Shown: positions 1 to 8,503, counted from the first letter of the stretch. The stretch: 64,000 nucleotides of DNA from Tenacibaculum sp. Bg11-29 (GCF_002836595.1 NZ_PJBB01000003.1:3223001-3287000); one strand, 5' to 3'. The notes: a model not told the origin generated them from the letters alone. Translations and numbers: made by a program.

Positions 1-2
1 TT

Positions 3-512
3 ATGAAAAAATATTTCTTCCTTATTACTTTTATTTTAAGCTCATTATCTATTTTTTCTCAAGATGATATTACAACTTATTATCTAATTCGTCATGCAGA
101 AAAAAACAAAACAGATAAAACGGATAGAAATCCACATTTAACTAATAAAGGTGTTAAACGTGCTGCTTTTTGGTCAGAAGTTTTATCTTCTGCAAACATA
201 AGTATGGTTTATAGTACAAAATATAATAGAACTAAAGAAACAGCAACACCTACAGCTTTAAAAAACAAATTAAGTGTACTACTATATAATCCTAGTAAAT
301 TGTATGATGATGATTTTAAATTAAAAACAAAAGGTAAAAATGTTTTAATTGTTGGTCATAGCAATACAACACCTTCTTTTGCTAATAAAATACTGGGTAA
401 AGATTTATTCAAACAAATAAATGAGAGTGCTCTTGATAGTAACAGTAATTTATACATTATTACTGTTACAAAAAACGGAGCTACAAGTATTCATTTAAAA
501 GTTAATAATTAA
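3..512 (+). CDS. secreted histidine phosphatase family protein
   Basis: Phosphoglycerate-mutase-like (SixA type) phosphatase of 169 residues. An N-terminal signal peptide of about 19 residues ends near IFSQ, so it acts in the periplasm or outside. The catalytic RHAEK motif comes about 10 residues after cleavage, and the second histidine is in GHSNTTP near residue 118. The E/N residues between are those of the small SixA branch. The ATG at base 3 fits the signal peptide, so the gene appears complete. It converges on the lipoprotein gene at 515 with a 2-base gap. The substrate cannot be read from sequence. Confidence 0.85.
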   Translation: MKKYFFLITFILSSLSIFSQDDITTYYLIRHAEKNKTDKTDRNPHLTNKGVKRAAFWSEVLSSANISMVYSTKYNRTKETATPTALKNKLSVLLYNPSKLYDDDFKLKTKGKNVLIVGHSNTTPSFANKILGKDLFKQINESALDSNSNLYIITVTKNGATSIHLKVNN

Positions 513-514
513 TT

Positions 515-1240
515 TTAGTACTTAATTTCAATATTATCTAAAACAATCTCAGATAGTTTTTTTAATTTTCCTTCCTCATATAATTTATCAATAGCATAAA
601 AGTCTATACTCTTATCTATGGGCTTGTAATTATTATAATCAGCAAAACGAATTCCGTTTACAATATTTTCTTTTTTAACATCTCTAAAACGAATACCTCC
701 ACCATTTGTATGGTATTTATATGCTAAATAATCTAACTTGAAGCTTTCTTTTGAAAACCAGTAAATAAATATATCATCAAAATCATCCCCTCCTCCATCT
801 TCATTAAAAGTTACTTGAATTTTATAATACTCTTTACCTTTAATAAATACATTTTCTAATACCTTCTTTTTTGCTGCAGGATCATTTAATCCATATGGTA
901 AAATAGAAAAGTAGTGTACTGAATTTACAGAATTACCATATGCATCTTGATCTTTTTTAGATAAAGAAACTAAACTATCACTAACATATCGTTTAAAACC
1001 ATTGTTAGATAAGACATCTTTATAGTTGACTAAATCTTTAGTAATAAACCTAAATAATTCATAATCACCTTTATTTCTCTTAGCTATATAATGATTACTC
1101 CTAAACTTAAAAGAAATTTCTGAATTAGAAATTTTTTCTAAGTTCGAATTACTTACTGATTTATCTACAATTTCTTGGGCTGTAAACTTTGGCTTACAAG
1201 CTATTGTTAAAATAATAACTACTAAAAAAATATATCGCAT
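515..1240 (-). CDS. hypothetical lipoprotein (DUF6503-like)
   Basis: A 241-residue protein with a short hydrophobic leader ending in a lipobox (TIAC, Cys15), so probably an outer membrane or periplasmic lipoprotein. The body is beta-rich, with repeated short aromatic strands and a Gly/Asp patch near residue 150, as in Bacteroidetes DUF6503-type lipoproteins. That assignment is from memory of the family pattern. No enzyme motif is visible. It is a single-gene unit facing the histidine phosphatase. Confidence 0.6.
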   Translation of the reverse strand: MRYIFLVVIILTIACKPKFTAQEIVDKSVSNSNLEKISNSEISFKFRSNHYIAKRNKGDYELFRFITKDLVNYKDVLSNNGFKRYVSDSLVSLSKKDQDAYGNSVNSVHYFSILPYGLNDPAAKKKVLENVFIKGKEYYKIQVTFNEDGGGDDFDDIFIYWFSKESFKLDYLAYKYHTNGGGIRFRDVKKENIVNGIRFADYNNYKPIDKSIDFYAIDKLYEEGKLKKLSEIVLDNIEIKY

Positions 1241-1326
1241 AAAACTTTGTTTACTTTGGTCTCATTTAAAACTCAAAATTACAGGTTTAACAATATCAAA
1301 ATTATAAATTTATGTTAATAAAAAAA

Positions 1327-1347
1327 AGCTACTAAAAATTAGCAGCT
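1327..1347 (-). terminator. hairpin terminator for the OmpW-like gene
   Basis: An inverted repeat AGCTGCTAA / TTAGTAGCT (one mismatch) read on the minus strand, followed by a run of T. It lies 25 bases past the stop codon of the gene at 1373-2002. Confidence 0.6.
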
Positions 1348-1372
1348 CTTTTCGTTAATATTTGTTGTACTT

Positions 1373-2002
1373 CTAAAATCTCATACCAACACCAAAACCT
1401 ATTAAAAGAGGGTTTATTTTAACTGCAGCTGGCAACACTGCTATTCCAGCATCTACAGTAACGTCAGTACTTAAATCAATATATTTAGCATCAATATTTA
1501 AAAACCATGTATCATCTAAATCATAATCAAATCCAAGTTGAAGCGCATAACCAAAAGAGTTATCATAATCAACATCAACTACTGCTCCTGGATCTGAATT
1601 GTAGAAAAACGTGTAGTTTACACCTGCACCTACATAAGGCCTAAAATCACTTAAATTAAAATGATACTGCGCCATTAATGTTGGAGGCAATAACCAAACA
1701 TGCCCTAAATCTACATTACCTAAAGCTGTGTTTACAGCATTAACGTTATGCTTAGTTGTTCCTAAAACTAGTTCTGCAGCAATATTTTCTGTAAAGAAAT
1801 ATGTAAAATCTAATTCAGGAATAAAATTATTACTAATTTCAACATCACCACCAATAGTTCTTATAGTTGCAGATTCATTAGCTAATACACTTACCCATCT
1901 AAAACGAGCTTGCCATTTCTTCTCATTTTTAGAATTTTCTTGAGCATTAATATTTGTAAAAAATAAAACCCCAAAAACGATACTTAAAAAAACTTTTTTC
2001 AT
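1373..2002 (-). CDS. OmpW family outer membrane beta-barrel protein
   Basis: A 209-residue barrel with a signal peptide (about 20 residues, ending INAQ). It has alternating aromatic strands, an ELDFTYFFTENIAAEL segment and YVGAGVNYTFFY, as in OmpW family porins, and ends in Phe (VGMRF), the outer membrane insertion signal. OmpW proteins are small 8-strand barrels with a hydrophobic channel; that is family knowledge, the ligand here is unknown. It is a single-gene unit with its own terminator and is divergent from smpB. Confidence 0.8.
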   Translation of the reverse strand: MKKVFLSIVFGVLFFTNINAQENSKNEKKWQARFRWVSVLANESATIRTIGGDVEISNNFIPELDFTYFFTENIAAELVLGTTKHNVNAVNTALGNVDLGHVWLLPPTLMAQYHFNLSDFRPYVGAGVNYTFFYNSDPGAVVDVDYDNSFGYALQLGFDYDLDDTWFLNIDAKYIDLSTDVTVDAGIAVLPAAVKINPLLIGFGVGMRF

Positions 2003-2107
2003 AATTATAAACTTTAATTTCTATAACAAAAATAGTTTCAGAAAGAGCTCTAAATAATGATTAAAATCATAGTTTAATAATTTTCTTTAGACACTTAAAT
2101 TATTAGT

Positions 2108-2115
2108 TATATTTG
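2108..2115 (+). promoter_or_regulatory. Bacteroidetes -7 box upstream of smpB
   Basis: TATATTTG fits the TAnnTTTG consensus of Bacteroidetes sigma-A promoters. It lies 9 bases before the smpB ATG, with a TTTAG sequence about 18 bases upstream as a weak -33 candidate. The leader would be very short. Confidence 0.5.
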
Positions 2116-2123
2116 CAATTACT

Positions 2124-2582
2124 ATGCAAAAAAAAATTAACATACAAAATAAAAAAGCTCGTTTCGAATACGAGATATTAGATAAATATACTGCCGGAAT
2201 TCAACTTACTGGTACAGAAATAAAATCAATTCGATTAAGTAAAGCTCGAATAACAGAAAGTTTTTGTGAGTTTAATGATCAAGGAGAACTTTTTGTTATT
2301 AATATGTATATTGAAGAGTATGCCTTTGGTAACCATTTTAATCACAAAACAACAAGTGAGCGCCGTTTACTATTAAATAAAAAGGAACTTAAAAAATTAG
2401 AGAGAGAAGTTGAAGCTAAAGGAAATACTGTTGTGCCTCTTAAACTATTTATTAATGAAAATGGTTGGGCAAAACTTGATATTGCTTTAGCTAAAGGTAA
2501 AAAAACGCATGATAAGCGTCAAACAATGAAAGACAGAGATAATAAAAAAGATTTAGCAAGAATTAAAAAAGATTTTAATTAA
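2124..2582 (+). CDS. smpB: SsrA-binding protein SmpB
   Basis: SmpB binds tmRNA and delivers it to stalled ribosomes for trans-translation. The protein has 152 residues, the normal length. It shows the family N-terminus (NKKARFEYEILDKYTAGIQL), the GTEIKSIR segment, and the basic C-terminal tail with GKKTHDKRQTMKDRD that enters the mRNA channel. Its TAA shares one base with the ATG of the UbiA-like gene, so the two are probably co-translated; maf follows in the same operon. Confidence 0.97.
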   Translation: MQKKINIQNKKARFEYEILDKYTAGIQLTGTEIKSIRLSKARITESFCEFNDQGELFVINMYIEEYAFGNHFNHKTTSERRLLLNKKELKKLEREVEAKGNTVVPLKLFINENGWAKLDIALAKGKKTHDKRQTMKDRDNKKDLARIKKDFN

Positions 2583-3478
2583 TGCTTTCTATTTTTTTTC
2601 ATATTATTCACTGGAAAAGACTCTTATACTTTTATTTTATTCTATTTTTATTAAAATACTGCCTTATAAATGGTTTTGGGTTCGAAACAACTCTTTCTTT
2701 TTTTGATTTAGGTATTTTAGTAAGTTCTGGTGTTTTAATAATTGCATCAGGTTATTTATTTAATTATTTTTATAGAAAACAAAAAAGGAATGTTAAATTC
2801 CCAGTAAAAAAAGCAAAAGAGTATGCTATTATTTTTGCTTTTTTGAGCTTAGTACTAGGCTTTCTATTAGCTTTTAAAATTCATAAACCTAATTACAGTT
2901 TTCTTTTTATTTTTGGAGTAATTTATACTTTTTTTTACGCTAAAAAAGTTAGAAAAAAAACATTTTTTAGTAATCTCCTTTTATCTTTTATTAAATCCTT
3001 TACTATTCTAATTGTTTGTTGGTTTGACCTCCCTTCTAATTTATCATCATCTCAATGGGATCTCTTTTTTAAATTACAGATTATAATATTAATATATGTA
3101 GTTATTTCTTTTTTAAGTAATATTATTAGAGAAATAATAATTGATATTAACAATATAAACTCCGACAATAATTTCAAACACAAAACATTACCTATTTTAT
3201 TAGGTAGAAATAGAGCAACTAAAATTGCATTAGCTATTTGTATTTTAGTCTGTTTATTTGTTTTTTTTATTGCCATTATATACGTTGAAAACACATACTT
3301 ATTTACCACAATCATATTATTAGGTACAATTCCTCAATTATTCATAATCTATAAATTAATGACAGCTTCAAGTTCTAATGATTATATTTTTTTATACAAA
3401 CTATCAAACATTGGTTACTTTTTAGCTGTTTTAAGTATTCCTATAATATCTTATTACATTAAACATGCTATCAACTAA
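2582..3478 (+). CDS. UbiA-like prenyltransferase family membrane protein, first Asp motif lost
   Basis: A 298-residue polytopic membrane protein with about eight hydrophobic helices. It resembles the UbiA-type (geranylgeranylglycerol-phosphate geranylgeranyltransferase-like) protein often seen beside maf in Flavobacteriaceae. The second loop is recognisable (REIIIDINNINSD, then KTLPILLG). The first loop should carry the NDxxxD magnesium-binding motif but here reads FNYFYRKQKRN without aspartates. The protein is therefore a family member with doubtful catalysis. It overlaps smpB by one base and maf by 14 bases, so it is embedded in the operon. Confidence 0.65.
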   Translation: MLSIFFHIIHWKRLLYFYFILFLLKYCLINGFGFETTLSFFDLGILVSSGVLIIASGYLFNYFYRKQKRNVKFPVKKAKEYAIIFAFLSLVLGFLLAFKIHKPNYSFLFIFGVIYTFFYAKKVRKKTFFSNLLLSFIKSFTILIVCWFDLPSNLSSSQWDLFFKLQIIILIYVVISFLSNIIREIIIDINNINSDNNFKHKTLPILLGRNRATKIALAICILVCLFVFFIAIIYVENTYLFTTIILLGTIPQLFIIYKLMTASSSNDYIFLYKLSNIGYFLAVLSIPIISYYIKHAIN

Positions 3479-4046
3479 ATTATTAAATTACACTATAATT
3501 CTTGCTTCTAAATCACCAAGGAGGCAACAACTTTTAAAAGACTTAGATATAGATTTCACTATAAAAACAAAAGAAGTTGAAGAGATTTATCCTGAACATT
3601 TAGTCGCTTCTGAAATAACAGATTATCTTTCTGATCTAAAATCAAAACCTTTTAGTGATGAATTAAATGAAAAAGATATCTTAATTACTTCAGATACTAT
3701 TGTTTGGTCTAACAACAAAGCACTAGGCAAGCCTAAAGATTACAATGAAGCTTTTAAAATGCTAAAAGAGTTATCTAATAATACACACCAAGTAATTACA
3801 TCAATCTGTATTTTAAATAAAAACTTTAAGCATATAATTAATGATACTACTACTGTTACTTTTAAAAAGCTTACTGATATTGAAATTGAATATTATATAA
3901 AAAATTATAAACCTTATGACAAAGCAGGTGCTTATGGTATTCAAGAATGGATTGGAAAGATAGGAATAACTGAAATAAAAGGTAGTTATTTTAATGTTAT
4001 GGGCTTTCCTGTTCATAAACTTTATAAAGAATTAATAAATTTGTAG
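3465..4046 (+). CDS. maf: Maf family nucleotide pyrophosphatase
   Basis: Maf proteins hydrolyse non-canonical or modified nucleoside triphosphates (often dTTP/UTP type) to the monophosphate and pyrophosphate. The 193-residue protein has the defining ILASKSPRRQQLL motif at residues 12-24, the TSDTIVW segment with the catalytic Asp, and GKPKDYNEAFKML. The C-terminal KAGAYGIQEWIG also matches. It starts inside the UbiA-like gene. Confidence 0.93.
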   Translation: MLSTKLLNYTIILASKSPRRQQLLKDLDIDFTIKTKEVEEIYPEHLVASEITDYLSDLKSKPFSDELNEKDILITSDTIVWSNNKALGKPKDYNEAFKMLKELSNNTHQVITSICILNKNFKHIINDTTTVTFKKLTDIEIEYYIKNYKPYDKAGAYGIQEWIGKIGITEIKGSYFNVMGFPVHKLYKELINL

Positions 4047-4067
4047 TTCTACATTTTTATAAAAGAT

Positions 4068-4075
4068 TATTTTTG
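4068..4075 (+). promoter_or_regulatory. -7 box for the transketolase gene
   Basis: TATTTTTG matches TAnnTTTG. It contains the TTG that would otherwise be a longer start codon for the next gene, which argues for the downstream ATG at 4100. A TTG at 4041-4043 is a possible -33 element with slightly long spacing. Confidence 0.5.
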
Positions 4076-4099
4076 ACACGTATTTACACAACACAACTA

Positions 4100-5050
4100 A
4101 TGAAAAAATATACTTACACCGAAAAAAAAGATACCCGATCTGGGTTTGGAGATGGTTTAACCGAATTAGGAAAAACAAATCCTAATGTAGTAGCATTATG
4201 TGCAGATTTAACAGGCTCTTTAAAAATGGGGGACTTTAAAAACAATCATCCAGAACGTTTCTTTCAAATAGGAATTGCTGAAGCAAATATGATTGGTATT
4301 GCTGCTGGTTTAACTATTGGAGGAAAAATTCCATTTACAGGAACTTTTGCAAACTTCTCTACAGGTCGTGTATACGATCAAATTCGTCAATCTGTAGCTT
4401 ATTCAGATAAAAATGTAAAAATATGTGCTTCACATGCAGGTTTAACACTTGGTGAAGACGGGGCTACACATCAAATACTAGAAGATATCGGGTTAATGAA
4501 AATGTTACCAGGTATGACAGTTATTAATACTTGTGATTATAGCCAAACTAAAGCAGCAACAATTGCTATTGCAGCATATGAGGGACCTGTGTATTTACGT
4601 TTTGGTAGACCAAAAGTACCTGTTTTTATGACAGAACAACCTTTTGAAATTGGTAAAGGAATAAAACTTACAGAAGGAAATGATGTTACAATTGTAGCAA
4701 CAGGACACTTAGTTTGGGAAGCTTTACAGGCTGCTGAACAATTAGAAGAAAAAGGAATTTCTGCAGAAGTAATAAATATACACACTATTAAACCTTTAGA
4801 TGAAGATATTATATTAAAGTCTATTGCAAAAACAGGTTGTATTGTTACTGCTGAAGAGCATAATAAATTTGGAGGATTAGGTGAAAGCGTTGCTCGTTGT
4901 TTAGCAACGAACACTCCTACTCCACAAGAATTCGTAGCTGTTAATGATAGTTTTGGAGAATCTGCTACTCCAGCTCAATTAATGGAAAAATATGGCTTAA
5001 ATGATGAAGCTATAGTTAAAGCCGTAGAAAAAGTAATCTCAAGAAAGTAG
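4100..5050 (+). CDS. transketolase, C-terminal subunit
   Basis: This is the pyrimidine-binding plus C-terminal half of a split transketolase. It needs a separate N-terminal TPP-binding subunit, which is not in the window. Together they transfer two-carbon units in the pentose phosphate pathway. The sequence has the central Glu region (FQIGIAEANMIGIAAGL), the AYSDKNVKICASHAGLTLGEDGATHQ segment typical of the split form, and a C-terminal Rossmann-like domain from about residue 190. The ATG at 4100 is preferred over a TTG at 4073 inside the promoter, giving 316 residues. A strong terminator follows. Confidence 0.93.
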   Translation: MKKYTYTEKKDTRSGFGDGLTELGKTNPNVVALCADLTGSLKMGDFKNNHPERFFQIGIAEANMIGIAAGLTIGGKIPFTGTFANFSTGRVYDQIRQSVAYSDKNVKICASHAGLTLGEDGATHQILEDIGLMKMLPGMTVINTCDYSQTKAATIAIAAYEGPVYLRFGRPKVPVFMTEQPFEIGKGIKLTEGNDVTIVATGHLVWEALQAAEQLEEKGISAEVINIHTIKPLDEDIILKSIAKTGCIVTAEEHNKFGGLGESVARCLATNTPTPQEFVAVNDSFGESATPAQLMEKYGLNDEAIVKAVEKVISRK

Positions 5051-5070
5051 TTTTACTTAATACTAAAAAA

Positions 5071-5103
5071 AAGCATCATTTTTTAAATTAAAAAATGATG
5101 CTT
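5071..5103 (+). terminator. Rho-independent terminator after transketolase
   Basis: A 14-bp perfect stem (5071-5084 with 5090-5103, core AAGCATCAT / ATGATGCTT) with a 5-base loop, followed by a T run. Confidence 0.9.
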
Positions 5104-5167
5104 TTTTTTTCAACACTCAATAAATTAAGATAAAATAAGTTTTAATAGTATACTAAAATAATAAACG

Positions 5168-5779
5168 ATGAAAAAAATATTTTTATTAGCACTCCTTTTC
5201 ATAGGAGGAACCCAATTAAGTCAAAGTCAAATACAATTTGGTATTAAAGGAGGGGTAAATTATAATTCGGATTCTTTTCTAGAAGTAAAAACTGATGTTC
5301 TTAGTGGAGCTAAAAGTAAAACAGGTTTCCATGCTGGTATATGGACCCGAATTAAAATCCCTGTTATTGGCTTATATATTCGTCCTGAATTAGTCTACAC
5401 TTCCTTAAAAAGTGAATTATCTTTTAAAAATTCTAACGAATTAGCCTCGTATGATTTTCAAAAAATTGATATACCAGTATTGTTGGGTAAGAAAATTTTT
5501 AAAATTGCACATATATTTGCTGGTCCCTCTTTTCAATATATAATTGACGGTGACTTTGATTTAAAAAGTATCTCTGACTTAAAAACAGATGCTAGTGGAT
5601 TCACTGTTGGGCTTCAACTAGGTGCTGGTGTGGAATTAGGTAAAATAGGGTTAGATATACGTTGGGAAAGAGGTTTTTCTGATACTGAATCAAAATTAAT
5701 AAGTAATAATACAGATCCTGATATTGATTTTGATACTCGAGTAAACCAAATAATTGTTGGTTTATCATATCGATTTTAA
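5168..5779 (+). CDS. PorT-family-like outer membrane beta-barrel protein
   Basis: A 203-residue protein with a signal peptide ending near LSQSQ. It then has the GIKGGVNYN start that is characteristic of the Bacteroidetes outer membrane barrel (PorT-like) domain, repeated amphipathic strands, and a C-terminal GLSYRF ending in Phe. Family knowledge places it in the outer membrane; the specific role is unknown. It is a single gene between two strong terminators. Confidence 0.8.
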   Translation: MKKIFLLALLFIGGTQLSQSQIQFGIKGGVNYNSDSFLEVKTDVLSGAKSKTGFHAGIWTRIKIPVIGLYIRPELVYTSLKSELSFKNSNELASYDFQKIDIPVLLGKKIFKIAHIFAGPSFQYIIDGDFDLKSISDLKTDASGFTVGLQLGAGVELGKIGLDIRWERGFSDTESKLISNNTDPDIDFDTRVNQIIVGLSYRF

Positions 5780-5787
5780 TTTTACTA

Positions 5788-5844
5788 AAAATAAGACATA
5801 AAAAAAACCGAACATTAAGTTCGGTTTTTTTTATGTCTTATTTT
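5788..5844. terminator. bidirectional terminator with a very long stem
   Basis: A near-perfect 26-bp stem (5788-5813 pairing with 5819-5844, 5-base loop). It has GC-containing tips (CCGAAC/GTTCGG) and A8/T8 tracts in both arms, so it can terminate both converging genes. The stop codon and last codons of the minus-strand gene lie inside the right arm. Confidence 0.92.
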
Positions 5845-6767
5845 CTAATATCTCTATTTAAATAATCAGGAACAGTAGGTTTATTTGGATCACTAAAATC
5901 ATTACTAGGATCACCATCACCATTTGGATCTTCATTTTTTGTTAGTATACCATCTCCATCATCATCTACATCAAGGTAATTTACTATTCTATCTTTATCA
6001 GTATCATCATTTCTTGAATTACCATCTTCATCTGCGTCTTCTAAAATTGAGAAAACTCCATCTTGATCATGATCCGTATTTTCAACAAAATCTAACAAAT
6101 CTATATAAAATACAAGTTGTGAGTTAGCTGGTATATTTCCACTAGGTAACTCAGCATAAGCTAAACCTGAAGGAATAATAAGTATCCCCTTTCCAAATTT
6201 CTCATAAGATATAGGACCATCACTTGTATTGTTCAATCCTGCTCTAAAATTAGGTATCCCTAAAGACCATCCTCTAATAGGGTTACGGGCAGCAATAGGA
6301 CTATTACTTGCAGTCAAATTCCACCATATAGGCGTACTTCCTGTCTGATTTAAGACAAACTCACTCGTCTTAGATGTATACCAAACTTGGTATTTAGTAA
6401 AAACAGAATCTAAAGATGTAGGCCTCCCTATAGATGTAGTAATTTTACTACTAGATTTACCTTGCTTTGTAGACTCACCTTCTTTAGTAATAATATGATA
6501 CAAATCATATGATATATCATTTTCAATATGAGTCTTTTTAATCAATCTAGCATCTCCTGATAAAGGTGTTTTTCCAGAAACTAAAGGTTTTATAGAGTCT
6601 ATAGTATCATCAAAATAATAGTTATCTAAAAAATTAGCTATAGAATCTTTGTCTTTTAAAGCTTGCGCTTCATGATCAAATTTTACAATAGTGTTACTAT
6701 CACTTCCACAAGAATATAACAAAGCACTTAAAAACACAGTGCAAAAAAGATGTTTAAATTTTATCAT
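5838..6767 (-). CDS. FKBP-type peptidyl-prolyl isomerase-like lipoprotein with C-terminal Ca-binding repeats
   Basis: A 309-residue lipoprotein (lipobox YSCG, Cys20). A degenerate FKBP-like domain spans about residues 100-230. It ends with GKGILIIPSGLAYAE and LVFYIDLLDF, typical of FKBP strands. The C-terminus is rich in acidic DxDxDG-type repeats (DHDQDGVF, DVDDDGDGI, DPNGDGDPSND), which in other Bacteroidetes surface proteins bind calcium in thrombospondin type 3 fashion. It is probably periplasmic or surface-facing. Its 3' end is embedded in the shared terminator. Confidence 0.75.
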   Translation of the reverse strand: MIKFKHLFCTVFLSALLYSCGSDSNTIVKFDHEAQALKDKDSIANFLDNYYFDDTIDSIKPLVSGKTPLSGDARLIKKTHIENDISYDLYHIITKEGESTKQGKSSSKITTSIGRPTSLDSVFTKYQVWYTSKTSEFVLNQTGSTPIWWNLTASNSPIAARNPIRGWSLGIPNFRAGLNNTSDGPISYEKFGKGILIIPSGLAYAELPSGNIPANSQLVFYIDLLDFVENTDHDQDGVFSILEDADEDGNSRNDDTDKDRIVNYLDVDDDGDGILTKNEDPNGDGDPSNDFSDPNKPTVPDYLNRDIRK

Positions 6768-6805
6768 TTAATATTGAAATTTTAACGCGCAATTTACCAT
6801 TTTTA

Positions 6806-6813
6806 TACCTTTG
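6806..6813 (+). promoter_or_regulatory. -7 box upstream of the S4 protein gene
   Basis: TACCTTTG matches TAnnTTTG and lies 34 bases before the ATG at 6847. A clear -33 element was not seen at the usual distance. Confidence 0.45.
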
Positions 6814-6846
6814 TAAAAAACTAAAAGATAAATTTTAACTTTTCAT

Positions 6847-7236
6847 ATGAGAATTGACAAATATTTATGGTGCATTCGCTTATTTAAAACACGCAGTATC
6901 GCTACTGAAGCGTGTAAAAAAGGGCATATTAAAATTGATGGAGTAAATTTAAAACCTTCTAAAGATATATTCGGTAATGAAGAAATAATCATTCGAAAGA
7001 ATCAAATTAACTATAAAATAAAAGTAATAGACATACCAGATAGCCGAGTTGGAGCTAAATTGGTAGATTTATACAGAAAAGATATAACACCAAAGGAGGA
7101 GTTTGAAAAAACAGCGCTATTAAAATATTCAAAAGATTACTATCGAAAAAAAGGTGCTGGAAGGCCTACAAAAAAAGATAGACGAGATATTGACGATTAT
7201 TACGATGATTCTGAAGAAAATGATATTAATTTGTAA
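6847..7236 (+). CDS. S4 domain RNA-binding protein (Hsp15-like)
   Basis: A 129-residue protein beginning with the S4 fold signature MRIDKYLWCIRLFKTRSIA, followed by KKGHIKIDG. In Hsp15 (HslR) this domain binds stalled 50S subunits; that function is inferred from the family. The C-terminal half is basic, then acidic (DDYYDDSEEND). It is followed after 30 bases by the phosphoribosyltransferase gene, probably one transcript. Confidence 0.85.
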   Translation: MRIDKYLWCIRLFKTRSIATEACKKGHIKIDGVNLKPSKDIFGNEEIIIRKNQINYKIKVIDIPDSRVGAKLVDLYRKDITPKEEFEKTALLKYSKDYYRKKGAGRPTKKDRRDIDDYYDDSEENDINL

Positions 7237-7266
7237 TATCTTTTATTCAATAATAAATTAACAAAT

Positions 7267-7770
7267 ATGATTATAGCTGACAATATTATTTTAACGGATA
7301 GCCAAGTCGCGCAAAAAATTAGAAGAATAGCCTTTCAAATATATGAAAGTAACAGCAATGAAACTGATATTATAATTGCTGGTATCGCTAATAATGGTTA
7401 TTTATTTGCTGAGAAGATTCAGGCTGTATTAGCTGAAATATCACCCTTAAAAATTGAATTATGTAAGGTTATAATAGATAAAAAAAATCCTATTACGCCT
7501 ATTACAACTTCTATAGATAGCAATCAATACCAAAACAAATCTTTGGTATTAGTTGATGATGTTTTAAATTCGGGTACAACATTAATATATGCTGTAAAGC
7601 ATTTTCTTGATGTACCTTTAAAAAGATTTAAAACAGCTGTTTTAGTTAATAGAAATCATAAGAAATACCCTGTTAAAGCTGATTTTAAAGGAATTTCTTT
7701 ATCTACATCAACAAAGGAACATGTAGTAGTAGAGTTTAAAAATAACGAAACCCTTGTTTATCTAACTTAA
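7267..7770 (+). CDS. phosphoribosyltransferase (PyrR-like)
   Basis: Type I phosphoribosyltransferase fold of 167 residues. The PRPP-binding loop is VLVDDVLNSGTTL near residues 98-110, and IIIAGIANNGYLFA forms the first substrate strand. It resembles the uracil phosphoribosyltransferase/PyrR-type proteins of Bacteroidetes; the base specificity is not readable. The 3' end overlaps the convergent aroK by 9 bases. Confidence 0.8.
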   Translation: MIIADNIILTDSQVAQKIRRIAFQIYESNSNETDIIIAGIANNGYLFAEKIQAVLAEISPLKIELCKVIIDKKNPITPITTSIDSNQYQNKSLVLVDDVLNSGTTLIYAVKHFLDVPLKRFKTAVLVNRNHKKYPVKADFKGISLSTSTKEHVVVEFKNNETLVYLT

Positions 7771-8280
7771 TAATTGGTATACCTCTTCTACAATTTCCTG
7801 TGTATTTTTATTATCTACAGGTAATTTATATTTCGACTTGTTATAAAAGTAGCTTCGTTCAAATAAATGTTTAGCCACAAACTCCGCTAATTCATCTTCT
7901 TTTAATCGAGCTACTAAAGGTCTTTGATTTTTTTCATTGGTCAATCTTTTAACAATTGTATCAATACTTGTTTTTAAATATATAGCATTCGTATTTTTAG
8001 ATTCAGTAATTATATCCATGTTACCAGCATAGCAAGGAGTACCTCCTCCTAATGATAAGACAATATCCTTATTTAAGACCATTAATTCTTTTAAATATAA
8101 GTGTTCTGCTTTTCTAAAATATATTTCACCTTTCTTCTCAAAGATTTCAGATACCGTCATTTTTTCCTTTTCTTCAATATAATTATCTAAATCAATAAAA
8201 GAAAAGTTCATTTTTTGTGATAATAATCTACCAATTGTAGATTTTCCACTAGCCATATATCCTATTAAAACAATTTTCAT
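7762..8280 (-). CDS. aroK: shikimate kinase
   Basis: Phosphorylates shikimate at the 3-hydroxyl with ATP, the fifth step of aromatic amino acid and chorismate synthesis. It has 172 residues, the usual length. Visible motifs are the Walker A GYMASGKST (residues 7-15), the shikimate-binding DLDNYIEEK, the FRKAE arginine, GGGTP near residue 79, and the lid arginine in QRPLV. Single gene, convergent with the phosphoribosyltransferase. Confidence 0.96.
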   Translation of the reverse strand: MKIVLIGYMASGKSTIGRLLSQKMNFSFIDLDNYIEEKEKMTVSEIFEKKGEIYFRKAEHLYLKELMVLNKDIVLSLGGGTPCYAGNMDIITESKNTNAIYLKTSIDTIVKRLTNEKNQRPLVARLKEDELAEFVAKHLFERSYFYNKSKYKLPVDNKNTQEIVEEVYQLLS

Positions 8281-8336
8281 AATCTAATAATTAAGTGGTT
8301 ACAAATATGAGTAAAAAATATTACAAAAAAGTTTTT

Positions 8337-8363
8337 TTGAATTAAAGAATAGTTGTATATTTG
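8337..8363 (+). promoter_or_regulatory. promoter of the tRNA-Lys / tRNA-Leu unit
   Basis: A TTTTTTTG stretch ends at 8339, then TATATTTG at 8356-8363, which is close to the Bacteroidetes TTG-N-TAnnTTTG consensus with a slightly short 16-base spacer. The tRNA-Lys 5' end is 26 bases downstream. Confidence 0.65.
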
Positions 8364-8388
8364 CAACCGCTTTAATAAAGAAGCAAAT

Positions 8389-8461
8389 GACCTGGTAGCT
8401 CAGTTGGTAGAGCATCTCCCTTTTAAGGAGAGGGTCCTGGGTTCGAGCCCCAGCCCGGTCA
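8389..8461 (+). tRNA. tRNA-Lys(UUU)
   Basis: Full cloverleaf. The acceptor GACCTGG pairs with CCCGGTC (one mismatch). The D-loop is CTCAGTTGGTAGAG. The anticodon arm is TCTCC-CTTTTAA-GGAGA with anticodon UUU. The T-arm is CTGGG-TTCGAGC-CCCAG. CCA is not encoded. The tRNA-Leu gene follows after a hairpin. Confidence 0.97.
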
Positions 8462-8462
8462 C

Positions 8463-8496
8463 AAAAAAGTTAAGCATTCGTTTGCTTAACTTTTTT
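8463..8496 (+). terminator. hairpin between the two tRNA genes
   Basis: A 14-bp stem (AAAAAAGTTAAGCA at 8463-8476 with 8483-8496) and a 6-base loop, ending in T6. It fits a terminator for tRNA-Lys or a processing hairpin in a common transcript. Confidence 0.75.
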
Positions 8497-8503
8497 AATT
8501 TAA

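Noticed and set aside
4073..4099. N-terminal extension of the transketolase subunit
   Set aside because: The TTG start lies inside a TAnnTTTG promoter box; the ATG at 4100 matches the family start.
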